Shown: positions 8,303-16,564 of the stretch, one piece after another
How the letters are laid out: each line of letters starts with the position of its first letter
How positions within the stretch are numbered: the stretch's first letter is position 1
Assembly (NCBI RefSeq): GCF_030010375.1
Contig: NZ_JASCRY010000004.1
Coordinates: 62,001 to 126,000 of the forward strand
Length of the DNA: 64,000 bases
Direction of reading: 5' to 3'
DNA from: Flavobacterium yafengii
Lineage (GTDB): Bacteria > Bacteroidota > Bacteroidia > Flavobacteriales > Flavobacteriaceae
Notes under the pieces: model-generated
The model's database searches: none
What the model was told of the DNA's origin: nothing
The model's input: the letters and a program-made list of their open reading frames with translations, nothing else
Position numbers and translations under genes: made by a program

Positions 8303-9298
8303 TTATTTTAAAAAATAATCGGCATCAATTAATCGGTTTCCTGTTGCATCATTAACGGCGTAGTTAAAACCTCCTTGAATGCAATACGAACCATATTCCC
8401 CTTTTTTATTTAAGGCGATAAAACCAACTTGAATGTCTTTTAGGTCTTTATTTCTATTCTTTGTTAATTTTACAATTCTGGCAACAGCTTCTTCACAGGC
8501 TTTTTGTGGTGATTTCCCTTGGCGCATCAATTCGACAACCAAGTGACAACCCGAAATACGAATTACTTCTTCTCCGTGACCCGTTGCTGTGGCTGCACCA
8601 ATTTCATTATCAACATACAAACCTGCTCCTATGATTGGTGAATCTCCTAAACGCCCATGCATCTTGAAAGCCATTCCACTTGTCGTACATGCCCCGGAAA
8701 GATTCCCGTCAGCATCCAAAGCAATCATCCCGATGGTATCGTGATTTTCGATATTAGCAATCGGTTTATATTGACTGGTTTTCAACCATTCTTTCCATTC
8801 TTTTTCAGAATCTTCGACCAATAAATTTTCTTTTACAAAACCTTGAGAAATTGCAAACTGTAGCGCTCCATCACCTACTAACATTACGTGTGGCGTTTTT
8901 TCCATCACTGCTCGTGCCACAGCAATAGGATGCTTTATAAATTCTAAACATCCTACTGATCCAATATTTGCATTTTCATCCATAATACAAGCATCAAGTG
9001 TAACCCGACCGTCTCTATCCGGTCTTCCGCCATACCCCACGCTTCGTTCTTTTGGATCACCTTCGGGAACTTTCACTCCTGCTTCTACAGCATCTAAAGC
9101 TCTTCCATTATTTTTTAATATTTCCCAAGCGGCTGCATTGGCTTGTATCCCAAAATTCCATGTAGAAAGTACAATGGGTTTCTTTCCTTTTTTAGATGAA
9201 AAATCAATTTCTTCTTCTGGTTTTCCTTTGAATGAATTTAACGCCACAGCTGCAGAAGCAATCGCCGCTGTTTTTATAAAATTTCTACGGTTATTCAT
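8303..9298 (-). CDS. N4-(beta-N-acetylglucosaminyl)-L-asparaginase (glycosylasparaginase), Tat-exported
   Basis: This N-terminal nucleophile hydrolase cleaves the GlcNAc-Asn bond left when an N-glycoprotein has been digested. The precursor has 331 residues. Residues 1-20 carry a twin-arginine signal (NRRNFIK then an Ala-rich stretch). The chain breaks itself between Asp187 and Thr188 in the motif NHDTIG, freeing Thr188 as nucleophile. GRLGDSPIIGAGLYVD and ATGHGEEVIRISG are substrate-binding segments known from the Elizabethkingia (formerly Flavobacterium) meningoseptica enzyme. It lies 54 bases downstream of the ROK kinase and directly abuts cutC. It gives the strongest evidence that this PUL targets asparagine-linked glycans. 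Confidence 0.95.
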   Translation of the reverse strand: MNNRRNFIKTAAIASAAVALNSFKGKPEEEIDFSSKKGKKPIVLSTWNFGIQANAAAWEILKNNGRALDAVEAGVKVPEGDPKERSVGYGGRPDRDGRVTLDACIMDENANIGSVGCLEFIKHPIAVARAVMEKTPHVMLVGDGALQFAISQGFVKENLLVEDSEKEWKEWLKTSQYKPIANIENHDTIGMIALDADGNLSGACTTSGMAFKMHGRLGDSPIIGAGLYVDNEIGAATATGHGEEVIRISGCHLVVELMRQGKSPQKACEEAVARIVKLTKNRNKDLKDIQVGFIALNKKGEYGSYCIQGGFNYAVNDATGNRLIDADYFLK

Positions 9299-9352
9299 AT
9301 TTTCGATTTTATATTAATCCAACTTTGGTTTAAAAATAATTATAATTAAATA

Positions 9353-10255
9353 CTACATTTCACACAGTAAACTTGTAGCGCCCAGTAAAGCCGCAATTTC
9401 ATTATCAGTGGATACTAAGATAGTGACTTTACTCCCGGAATCCTTTATTTTTTGTTGAAAAGCTGGCAAGAAATAGTCACTGGCATTTGCAATTTTACCT
9501 CCAATTATAAAGCTATCCGCTTTAAAATTCCTTAACCAAGGAAGTACAATTTCGGCTAAATCGGCTCCTACTTCCTCGAATACTTTTATAGCCAAAACAT
9601 CTCCATCGTTTGCACGATTAAAAAGTTCAAGACCATTGCTAATTTTTATACCACTTACAGCTTCATAACGAGATAAAAGCCCTCGAGCTGACACATAATC
9701 TTCAGCAATTCCCTCTTTAAATGGAATGTTATATAACTCGCCATCTGTTGGCACTTGAGTTCCTGAATCTATCGCTTTACCGTTATCTATAAAAGAAGCT
9801 CCAAGACCAGTACCAAGCGTAACTGCCATTACTTTTTTGGAACTATTTTCAGCATTTTTAAAAAATTCTCCTTTACCAAAACAATTGGCGTCATTATCAA
9901 AAAAAATGGGTAAATCATTAAACAAATTAAGTCTTTCTTGAATTAATTTTCGAATATTTAAACTATAAAAATGTTCATATTTAGCTTGATCTTTTATCCA
10001 ACAAATACCACTTTTATAATCAAATGGACCCGGCATACATATCGCTAATCCTTTCAACTTTTCTATCCCGGAATTCTTCCATGAAATCCGAATCGCTTTT
10101 TCCCAAATATCCATCACCTCAGCTACCGGTAAATTAGAATCAAAAGACTCTTTATGCAGCGAAAAATTAAGAACTTTCATCTTATTAATATCTATAACTG
10201 CCACAGTAATGTGAGTTCCTCCAACATCAAACCCTAATGCATATTCTTTATTCAT
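9353..10255 (-). CDS. ROK-family sugar kinase lacking the zinc motif
   Basis: The 300-residue cytosolic kinase has an N-terminal ATP-binding motif GFDVGGTHITVAV, the catalytic-base region FFDNDANCFGKGEF (about 118-131) and the second phosphate loop TLGTGLGASFIDNG (about 147). ROK kinases phosphorylate glucose, mannose, GlcNAc or ManNAc. The usual Cys-rich zinc motif CxCGxxGCxE is absent: the equivalent stretch is ELYNIPFKEGIAEDYVSARG, with no cysteine. Between GH20 and glycosylasparaginase, the most likely substrate is GlcNAc or mannose released by the PUL, but the specificity cannot be read. Confidence 0.88.
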   Translation of the reverse strand: MNKEYALGFDVGGTHITVAVIDINKMKVLNFSLHKESFDSNLPVAEVMDIWEKAIRISWKNSGIEKLKGLAICMPGPFDYKSGICWIKDQAKYEHFYSLNIRKLIQERLNLFNDLPIFFDNDANCFGKGEFFKNAENSSKKVMAVTLGTGLGASFIDNGKAIDSGTQVPTDGELYNIPFKEGIAEDYVSARGLLSRYEAVSGIKISNGLELFNRANDGDVLAIKVFEEVGADLAEIVLPWLRNFKADSFIIGGKIANASDYFLPAFQQKIKDSGSKVTILVSTDNEIAALLGATSLLCEM

Positions 10256-10337
10256 TTATTCTTTTTCTTGTATTTACTATTTGCTTAAAAAGTGACACGA
10301 TAATTTTTGAAAAACTGCACCTTATATGATCGGTATA

Positions 10338-12659
10338 TTACTCTACTATAATTTCATCCGCAAATAACCATCCTGGTTTTCCAGCTCCGCTATGACCTAG
10401 AGGACAAAGATTATTTTTGGCCGTTACTCTAATATATCTTACTTTTTCCTGTGTAAATGTTGCACTAAAATTATGTACTGCCGATTTCTGATTGATATCA
10501 ACAGGATTGTTTACTGTTTTAATTTCCTTAAAAACTTTTCCATCTGTTGAAACCTCAAATTTCACAGATTGCGGTAAAAAAATCCAATCGCTATAATTTT
10601 GTAAACAACCCAGTGAAATATTTTCAATTGTCTTAGCTTGCCCTAAATCTATTGTTGCAATCATATCTTTCCCACTGAATCCATGCCAGTATTTACCCAC
10701 TGCATTTGTGCCTCGAACACCATCCGTTAAAGAGTTTGGACCATCGGCCAAGTAATATTGGCTTACTGGATTAATGTATTGCACAGAGCTTCCAACGGCT
10801 TTATGCATCACAAAATTTTGTTTTGCAGCCTGCAGTCCTTTTATTTGTCCGTCTACAACCGTGGATGCTTTTAATACAAGAGATGATTTGATAGCTATAG
10901 GTTTTTCGTATTTTTCGCTTTGCAAAGTAGGTTCCGTACCATCCTTTGTATAGCGAATCTGTCCATTCAATGCTTCAGAATAAAGACTTACCATCAATTG
11001 TCCGTTTTGAGAAGAGGGCTTGATATTTACCGTGAAATTACCCGGAGAATAATGCAAGCCTTTTTGTGCATATCCTTTAAAGTGATACTGCAATCTTTCA
11101 TTAAAGTTATCCCAGTTTTTATTCTCTTTTGGAGACCATAAAACTTCTGCTAACGCTACCATACGAGGAAGCACCATATATTCCAGATGTTCCGTTGTTG
11201 TTATAAATTCAGTCCAAACATTACCCTGAGCACCTAAAACATACTTTGCGTCCTCCGTCTTTAATTCTTTAGGAATAGGTTCGTAATCATATACTCTTTT
11301 TACGGTATTGAAACCTCCAATGGCAAAAGGCTCTCCCTCTGGCCCTGCCTGATAATGGTCAAAGTAACACGGAGAACCTGGAGTCATTACCACATTATGC
11401 TTCATTTTTGCCGCTTCGATTCCACCGGCTTCACCTCGCCAACTCATAACAGCAGCTTCCGGAGCAAGTCCTCCTTCTAAAATTTCATCCCAACCAATCA
11501 TTTTTCTATTGTTGCTGATGATAAATTTCTCCATTCTTTTCATGAAATAACTCTGCAACTCCTCTTCATCTTTCAGCCCTTCCGATTTCATTCTTTCCTG
11601 ACAACGAGAACATTTTTTCCAAGGTGCTTTGTCTACCTCATCCCCTCCTAAATGAATATAAGTAGAAGGAAAAAGCATCAAAACTTCACTAAGTACATCC
11701 TGTAAAAAAGAGAAAACTGCTTCATTTCCAGCGCAATAATTAGATGCCATATTAATATAATTCCCTCCTGTTAAAGGCAATTGCGGTTGTTGCGTACAAC
11801 TTAATTGTGGATAAGAAGCAATCGCAGAAGCTACATGGCCCGGCATTTCAATCTCAGGCACAATGGTTATATTTCTCTCTGAAGCATATTTCACAATTTC
11901 TTTAATTTGTTCTTGTGTATAAAAACCTCCGTAAGTTGGCTTTTCTCCCTCTTTAGCTTGTGGTCTTTCTCTCCAATTTAGATTTGTATAATCTACACGC
12001 CAAGCTCCAATTTCTGTAAGCTTTGGATATTTTTTTATTTCAATTCTCCATCCTTGATCGTCCACAAGGTGCCAGTGAAACACATTAATTTTGTAGGACG
12101 CCATCAAGTCAATGTATTCTTTTATCATATCGGGACCAAAGAAATGACGGCTTACATCAAGGTGCATTCCTCTCCATTTAAAACGAGGATAATCATTCAC
12201 TTGCATAACCGGCACTTCCAAAGCTGCATTAGTACGTATAGCCGGTAAGGTTTGCAATATCGATTGTATGCCGTAAAAAATACCTTTTGGGCTGCTCGCT
12301 TTAATCACAATAGCAGTTGGAGATACAGTTAACTGATATCCTTCATCTTGAATGCTTTTTTCAATTACAAACTCCACTTTTTTCGCTGCAGCTTTATTTG
12401 ATTTTAAAGAAAATCTTGAAATATTTTTAATATAGGATGCCAAAAAATCAGCAGTTGCTTTTAACTCTTTTTGTGATTTTTTGTATTGGATTGCCGTATT
12501 TCCATCAATTGTAAAGTTACCATTCCCCATTTTAAGATCAACGGGTTTTGGAATAATAGAAGGCTGTTGTTGCGCATTTACTACCATTGAAGCTAATAAA
12601 AGAAATAATAGGACTGAACTTCTAAGTGCCGTAACTGTTTGTTTTATTATACTATTCAT
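10338..12659 (-). CDS. GH20 beta-N-acetylhexosaminidase with C-terminal F5/8-type domain
   Basis: The 773-residue exported enzyme removes terminal beta-GlcNAc or GalNAc by substrate-assisted catalysis. It has a signal peptide (1-29), a GH20b alpha/beta domain (about 35-152), and a TIM barrel (about 158-510) with HLGGDEVDKAPW. In that motif Asp340-Glu341 are the polarising and acid residues. A chitobiase C-terminal-like segment (about 545-615, LNGQIRYTKDGTEPTLQSEK) and a discoidin-like F5/8 type C domain (about 630-773) follow. In the PUL it would take GlcNAc from trimmed N-glycan cores or antennae. Confidence 0.95.
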   Translation of the reverse strand: MNSIIKQTVTALRSSVLLFLLLASMVVNAQQQPSIIPKPVDLKMGNGNFTIDGNTAIQYKKSQKELKATADFLASYIKNISRFSLKSNKAAAKKVEFVIEKSIQDEGYQLTVSPTAIVIKASSPKGIFYGIQSILQTLPAIRTNAALEVPVMQVNDYPRFKWRGMHLDVSRHFFGPDMIKEYIDLMASYKINVFHWHLVDDQGWRIEIKKYPKLTEIGAWRVDYTNLNWRERPQAKEGEKPTYGGFYTQEQIKEIVKYASERNITIVPEIEMPGHVASAIASYPQLSCTQQPQLPLTGGNYINMASNYCAGNEAVFSFLQDVLSEVLMLFPSTYIHLGGDEVDKAPWKKCSRCQERMKSEGLKDEEELQSYFMKRMEKFIISNNRKMIGWDEILEGGLAPEAAVMSWRGEAGGIEAAKMKHNVVMTPGSPCYFDHYQAGPEGEPFAIGGFNTVKRVYDYEPIPKELKTEDAKYVLGAQGNVWTEFITTTEHLEYMVLPRMVALAEVLWSPKENKNWDNFNERLQYHFKGYAQKGLHYSPGNFTVNIKPSSQNGQLMVSLYSEALNGQIRYTKDGTEPTLQSEKYEKPIAIKSSLVLKASTVVDGQIKGLQAAKQNFVMHKAVGSSVQYINPVSQYYLADGPNSLTDGVRGTNAVGKYWHGFSGKDMIATIDLGQAKTIENISLGCLQNYSDWIFLPQSVKFEVSTDGKVFKEIKTVNNPVDINQKSAVHNFSATFTQEKVRYIRVTAKNNLCPLGHSGAGKPGWLFADEIIVE

Positions 12660-12686
12660 AGATTATAATTTATTTTGATACTCTAA

Positions 12687-12707
12687 AAAGATGTAATTCA
12701 CATCCTT
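12687..12707 (-). terminator. Weak hairpin with T-run between the phosphatase-like gene and GH20
   Basis: The arms AAAGATGT and ACATCCTT (one G-U pair) enclose a 5-nt loop and are followed on the minus strand by five T. It may attenuate transcription into the distal PUL genes. Confidence 0.4.
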
Positions 12708-12744
12708 ACTATTTTAACTGATTTCGACTACTCAAAACAGGTTT

Positions 12745-13827
12745 CTATTTCAATACTTCTGTTATTTCTTTAGCTATCGGATGATTGGCCTTGAAAGTAT
12801 ACCCCAGTAATTTAGCAATAGTCTGGGCAAATTGTTCCTGATAGAATTGTCCTTCCGTTTTTATTTCTCCTTTGGCAGTAATTCCCGTTCCCATTGCTGC
12901 AAACCATATTTCGGATGCATCTTGTATAGCACTTCCATGACTCGTCCATTCTGCTTTAATTTTATCCCCACGGCCATGATCCGTTGTAAAGACTAAAGCA
13001 GTTTTGTTTTTATACTGTGGATCATTTTGCACAAAATCCCATATTTGCTTAATCCATGCATCTACTTGATGAGCGGCATCTAAATAGGAACGATATTGTC
13101 CGCCATGTGCCCATTCATCTGTTTCTCCGTAGGCGATATACAATACTTTTGGCTTGTTCGTTTTTAATTCCTCCAAAGCTTCATAATGCGTAAAAACATC
13201 TAAACACTCATCTGTATGCCAAGGCTTATAGGAATCAGCCAACATATCATTAATCAGCTTTTGTTGGGCAGTTGGTTTATTTCCTCCAATTTTATCATAG
13301 GCAGAAGCTACAGGGATACCACTTCGCTTTTCATTTAAGATTCTATCGAATGCTTCCCAAGCACCAAAAGCAGCTACTTTACCCTTAAACTTTGGTTGCT
13401 GGTTTAAAAACTCCAATACCGTAACATGAGGATTCGGCTTATACTCATTTGAATTGATTGCAGGATCAGCATAACCAGTCATAATTTCGCTATACCCTGG
13501 ATAACTAAACCAATGAGGATTGGCATTATTTACCTTATTGTTATAATTTCTATTGCCATATATTTGTCCTTTTGAGGCAACAAGTGACCACATAAAAGGC
13601 ATCAGCTTTTCCCTTCTTTCTTTAACATCATCACTCCAATATTTTTTAAAAATATAAGTGCTGTCACCCTGATTAAATTTTCGATTATTAGCGATGGAGG
13701 AATCCATCCCTTTGAAAAGTTCCTGCCATCTCAACCCGTCTGTAGTGATGATAATGATATTTTCTGCTTGTTGTGCATTAGAAATAACACTTGTAAAAAC
13801 CAACAATAGTACTGCAATTTTCTTCAT
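12745..13827 (-). CDS. Alkaline-phosphatase-superfamily enzyme (phosphodiesterase/phosphatase-like), exported
   Basis: The 360-residue protein starts with a signal peptide (MKKIAVLLLVFTSVISNAQQ). The fold of the alkaline phosphatase / nucleotide pyrophosphatase superfamily is shown by IIIITTDGLRWQELFKG (metal-binding Asp and candidate nucleophile region), SYPGYSEIMTGYAD, YIAYGETDEWAHGG (metal ligands) and ALVFTTDHGRGD (Asp-His). The family includes phosphatases, phosphodiesterases and phosphotransferases, and the substrate cannot be fixed here. Its position between GH18 and GH20 suggests removal of phosphate or another ester from the glycan. The ATG at 13827 is chosen; the frame opens at a TTG at 13842. 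Confidence 0.8.
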   Translation of the reverse strand: MKKIAVLLLVFTSVISNAQQAENIIIITTDGLRWQELFKGMDSSIANNRKFNQGDSTYIFKKYWSDDVKERREKLMPFMWSLVASKGQIYGNRNYNNKVNNANPHWFSYPGYSEIMTGYADPAINSNEYKPNPHVTVLEFLNQQPKFKGKVAAFGAWEAFDRILNEKRSGIPVASAYDKIGGNKPTAQQKLINDMLADSYKPWHTDECLDVFTHYEALEELKTNKPKVLYIAYGETDEWAHGGQYRSYLDAAHQVDAWIKQIWDFVQNDPQYKNKTALVFTTDHGRGDKIKAEWTSHGSAIQDASEIWFAAMGTGITAKGEIKTEGQFYQEQFAQTIAKLLGYTFKANHPIAKEITEVLK

Positions 13828-13948
13828 TTTATTTTTTATCAAGTTATAAATAATATACTTTTTCGTTGTTTTTGATAAATGCTTACAAAATCAATTAATT
13901 TGTTGCTTTTAATTGGATTAATACTGATTATAAAATATCCAAATTGAA

Positions 13949-15037
13949 TTATTTAGCTGTTTTTATTTGATCTATCGCATCCAGCATCCCATTGCGCGGA
14001 CTGTCTAAAACCAGTTCCCAAAACATAATACCGCCTAGTTTCTTTTGTATTGCATAGCTCGTTTTTGCTTTAACAGAAGCAATGTCATCACCAGTAGCAA
14101 ATAATTTTAATTCTTCATTATACCAGTAAGGTGCCTTTGCTTTTTTATCCCAAAAATATTCCCAACCCTTAACTGCTGTAAATGAAGTGGTGTATTCTTT
14201 AAAATTCACACCACCGGTTGGTTCACCCGATTGATATAAACCGTTATTAATATTGGATACTTCTTTCCAAACTCGGGTATAAAAGGCAGCTCCAATAACT
14301 AGTTTATTGGCAGGTATTCCCAATTTTAATAAATAGTTTACCGCTTTATCAGTAGATTCTTCGTCTTTTTTGGTGCTAAACAGTGGCGTATGATGTCCCG
14401 TTACTTTTGAATAACCGTTTACCAAATCGTAACTCATAATATTAACGCGATCCACCAATGGCATTATTTTTTCCCATTCGACAGATTCGTCTAAATATTT
14501 CTGGAATCCTCCAGCCGCAAAACTCAGTTCATTCTTATTCCCTAAGGTTTGGCGAAGAATTTTTATAAGTTCCGTAAAATTATTTTTGTCAGCTTTTTGG
14601 TACAAATGCCCTGGAACTCCTTCTATAGTGGGATATTCCCAGTCTAAATCTATTCCGTCGCACTTAAAATAAGTATTGACTTCTTGTACCGATTTTGCAA
14701 AAATCGCTCTTCCTTTTTCAGTAGAAAAAACATCGGAACAAGGAGCACAACCACCCCAACCACCTAATGACAACATGATTTTTAACTGAGGATTTTTAGC
14801 TTTTAATGATACTAAATGTTTAATGGCAAGGGAATCTTTAGCCGTGTCAACATTTAATTTACCCTCTTTCAAATGACAAAAACTATAAATAATATGCGTC
14901 AGTTTATTTATCTCAAACTCATTTATTAGTTTATCATCACCCGTGTAATATGCAATTACAGCTAGATTTTTATTGCTCTGAGCTGCTATACCATTAGTGA
15001 CAAGAAGTAATAAAAAAAGGAATTTTATACTCTTCAT
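13949..15037 (-). CDS. GH18 family glycosidase (chitinase-type motif)
   Basis: The 362-residue secreted enzyme has a signal peptide (MKSIKFLFLLLLVTNGIAAQ) and one GH18 TIM barrel. The barrel has LGGWGG near residue 91 and the catalytic motif DGIDLDWEYP at 127-136 (Asp127, Asp130, Asp132, acid Glu134). VNIMSYDLVNGYS and GGIMFWELVLDS complete the barrel. GH18 covers chitinases and endo-beta-N-acetylglucosaminidases. The motif is chitinase-like, but every neighbour acts on N-glycans, so cleavage within the GlcNAc-GlcNAc core is the likely role. The frame opens at a GTG at 15082, but the ATG at 15037 places the signal peptide correctly. Confidence 0.9.
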   Translation of the reverse strand: MKSIKFLFLLLLVTNGIAAQSNKNLAVIAYYTGDDKLINEFEINKLTHIIYSFCHLKEGKLNVDTAKDSLAIKHLVSLKAKNPQLKIMLSLGGWGGCAPCSDVFSTEKGRAIFAKSVQEVNTYFKCDGIDLDWEYPTIEGVPGHLYQKADKNNFTELIKILRQTLGNKNELSFAAGGFQKYLDESVEWEKIMPLVDRVNIMSYDLVNGYSKVTGHHTPLFSTKKDEESTDKAVNYLLKLGIPANKLVIGAAFYTRVWKEVSNINNGLYQSGEPTGGVNFKEYTTSFTAVKGWEYFWDKKAKAPYWYNEELKLFATGDDIASVKAKTSYAIQKKLGGIMFWELVLDSPRNGMLDAIDQIKTAK

Positions 15038-15099
15038 TTTTACATTATTTATTGATTTCGAACACACATTGTTGATTTTCACATTGATATTGATATTGC

Positions 15100-16560
15100 C
15101 TAAATATTCTTATCGCTTAAAATTTGAGGGTACTTGTTACTCGTATGAACTATCAATTCCCCAAAAAGTGTATTTGCCCATGCAAACCATTTTCGGGTAA
15201 ATTTTGTTGCGTCATCCTTATGAAAGGACTCGTGCATAAAACCAGTATCGGCATGTGTTTTTATCAAATTGCTGATACACTTTCTTATTTCGTTTTCATC
15301 AACACTGGTAATCGCTCTTAAAATAATACTCATCGGCCAGATGGTATCAGCGCCAGTATGCGGTCCTCCAACACCTTCACCCGCTTTTCCTTTATAAAAA
15401 AATGGATTGTTTTCTGAAAGGACTACTTTTCGGGTATTAAGATACAAACTACTATCCGGTTGGATCGCTCCTAAATAAGGCAATGATAATAAAGATGGTA
15501 CATTAGCATCATCCATCATGTGAAAACTTCCGTATCCATTTACTTCAAAAGCGATTATTTTTCCAAATTTTGGGTGTTTGATAATTCCGTTTTCTTTTAA
15601 TCCTTTTTGCACTTGTTCTTGTAATTCTTTGGCTTTGGCAACCAAATCAGCATCCTTAATTTCCGGCAGAGAGAAAATCTCCATTAAATAACCAAGTACT
15701 TCAATGGCAAACATATTACTTGGAATCAAATACCCAAACAAGGTACTGTCATCACTTGGTCTAAAGGTAGAAACAATCAGCCCGCAAGGTTTTACCGGAT
15801 AACCGTAACCACTCAATGGAACACCATCAGTAGCCCAAGCAGTCGTTCGCTGAAAAGTGTACGGTCCTTTATTATCCATACGTTGTTGCTCTTTGAACGT
15901 TTGCAATACCAAAAGCATGGCTTCTTTCCATTGTTTGTCAAACAAGCTTATATCACCCGTTTCTTTCCAATAACCATGCGCCAATCGGATGGGATAACAC
16001 AAACTGTCAATCTCCCATTTGCGCTCATGAATTCCCGGTTGCATTTTGGTAATATCATTTTTCCATTCGCTTACTTGATTGAAATCTTTATAAAAAGCAT
16101 TGGCATACGGATCAAGCAAAATGCATTTGGTCTGGCGGTTTATCACTCCTTTTACCAGTTCACCAAGTTTTGGATCTTCCTTTACAAACGGAATGTACGG
16201 CCAAATTTGGGCTGTACTGTCCCGCAACCACATCGCGTCAATATCTCCGGTAATTACATAGGTGTCCGGTTTGCCATCGATGATTTCAAAATCGACTGTC
16301 GTGTCCAATGTATTCGGGAAACAGTTTTCGAACAACCAAGCCAGTTCCGGATTTGCAATTTGTTTTTTGATGCGTACAATAGCTGCTTCAATAGCTTCAC
16401 TGGTAAATTTTCTTTCGGCTAATGGTGGACGTTTACTGACAAAATCCTTTATTGAAAAATTAAAAATATTGGACTCAGAAGCAAAAACTTCCGACTGAAT
16501 TGCCAACAATCCTGCGGATAAAATACCTGTATTTTTTATAAATTTTCTACGTGTTTGCAT
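15100..16560 (-). CDS. GH125 exo-alpha-1,6-mannosidase, probable Tat substrate
   Basis: The 486-residue protein belongs to the metal-independent GH125 family, inverting exo-alpha-1,6-mannosidases that act on N-glycan cores. The N-terminus MQTRRKFIKNTGILSAGLLA has a twin-arginine pattern. IDAMWLRDSTAQIWPYIPF near 130 is the characteristic GH125 segment with the candidate catalytic acid Asp. GVGGPHTGADTIWPMS and GFMHESFHKDD near the C-terminus carry the other active-site residues. The gene starts 4 bases after GH92 ends, so the two are co-transcribed and probably coupled. In the PUL it would remove the alpha-1,6 arm after GH92 trimming. Confidence 0.93.
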   Translation of the reverse strand: MQTRRKFIKNTGILSAGLLAIQSEVFASESNIFNFSIKDFVSKRPPLAERKFTSEAIEAAIVRIKKQIANPELAWLFENCFPNTLDTTVDFEIIDGKPDTYVITGDIDAMWLRDSTAQIWPYIPFVKEDPKLGELVKGVINRQTKCILLDPYANAFYKDFNQVSEWKNDITKMQPGIHERKWEIDSLCYPIRLAHGYWKETGDISLFDKQWKEAMLLVLQTFKEQQRMDNKGPYTFQRTTAWATDGVPLSGYGYPVKPCGLIVSTFRPSDDSTLFGYLIPSNMFAIEVLGYLMEIFSLPEIKDADLVAKAKELQEQVQKGLKENGIIKHPKFGKIIAFEVNGYGSFHMMDDANVPSLLSLPYLGAIQPDSSLYLNTRKVVLSENNPFFYKGKAGEGVGGPHTGADTIWPMSIILRAITSVDENEIRKCISNLIKTHADTGFMHESFHKDDATKFTRKWFAWANTLFGELIVHTSNKYPQILSDKNI

Positions 16561-16564
16561 CGTA

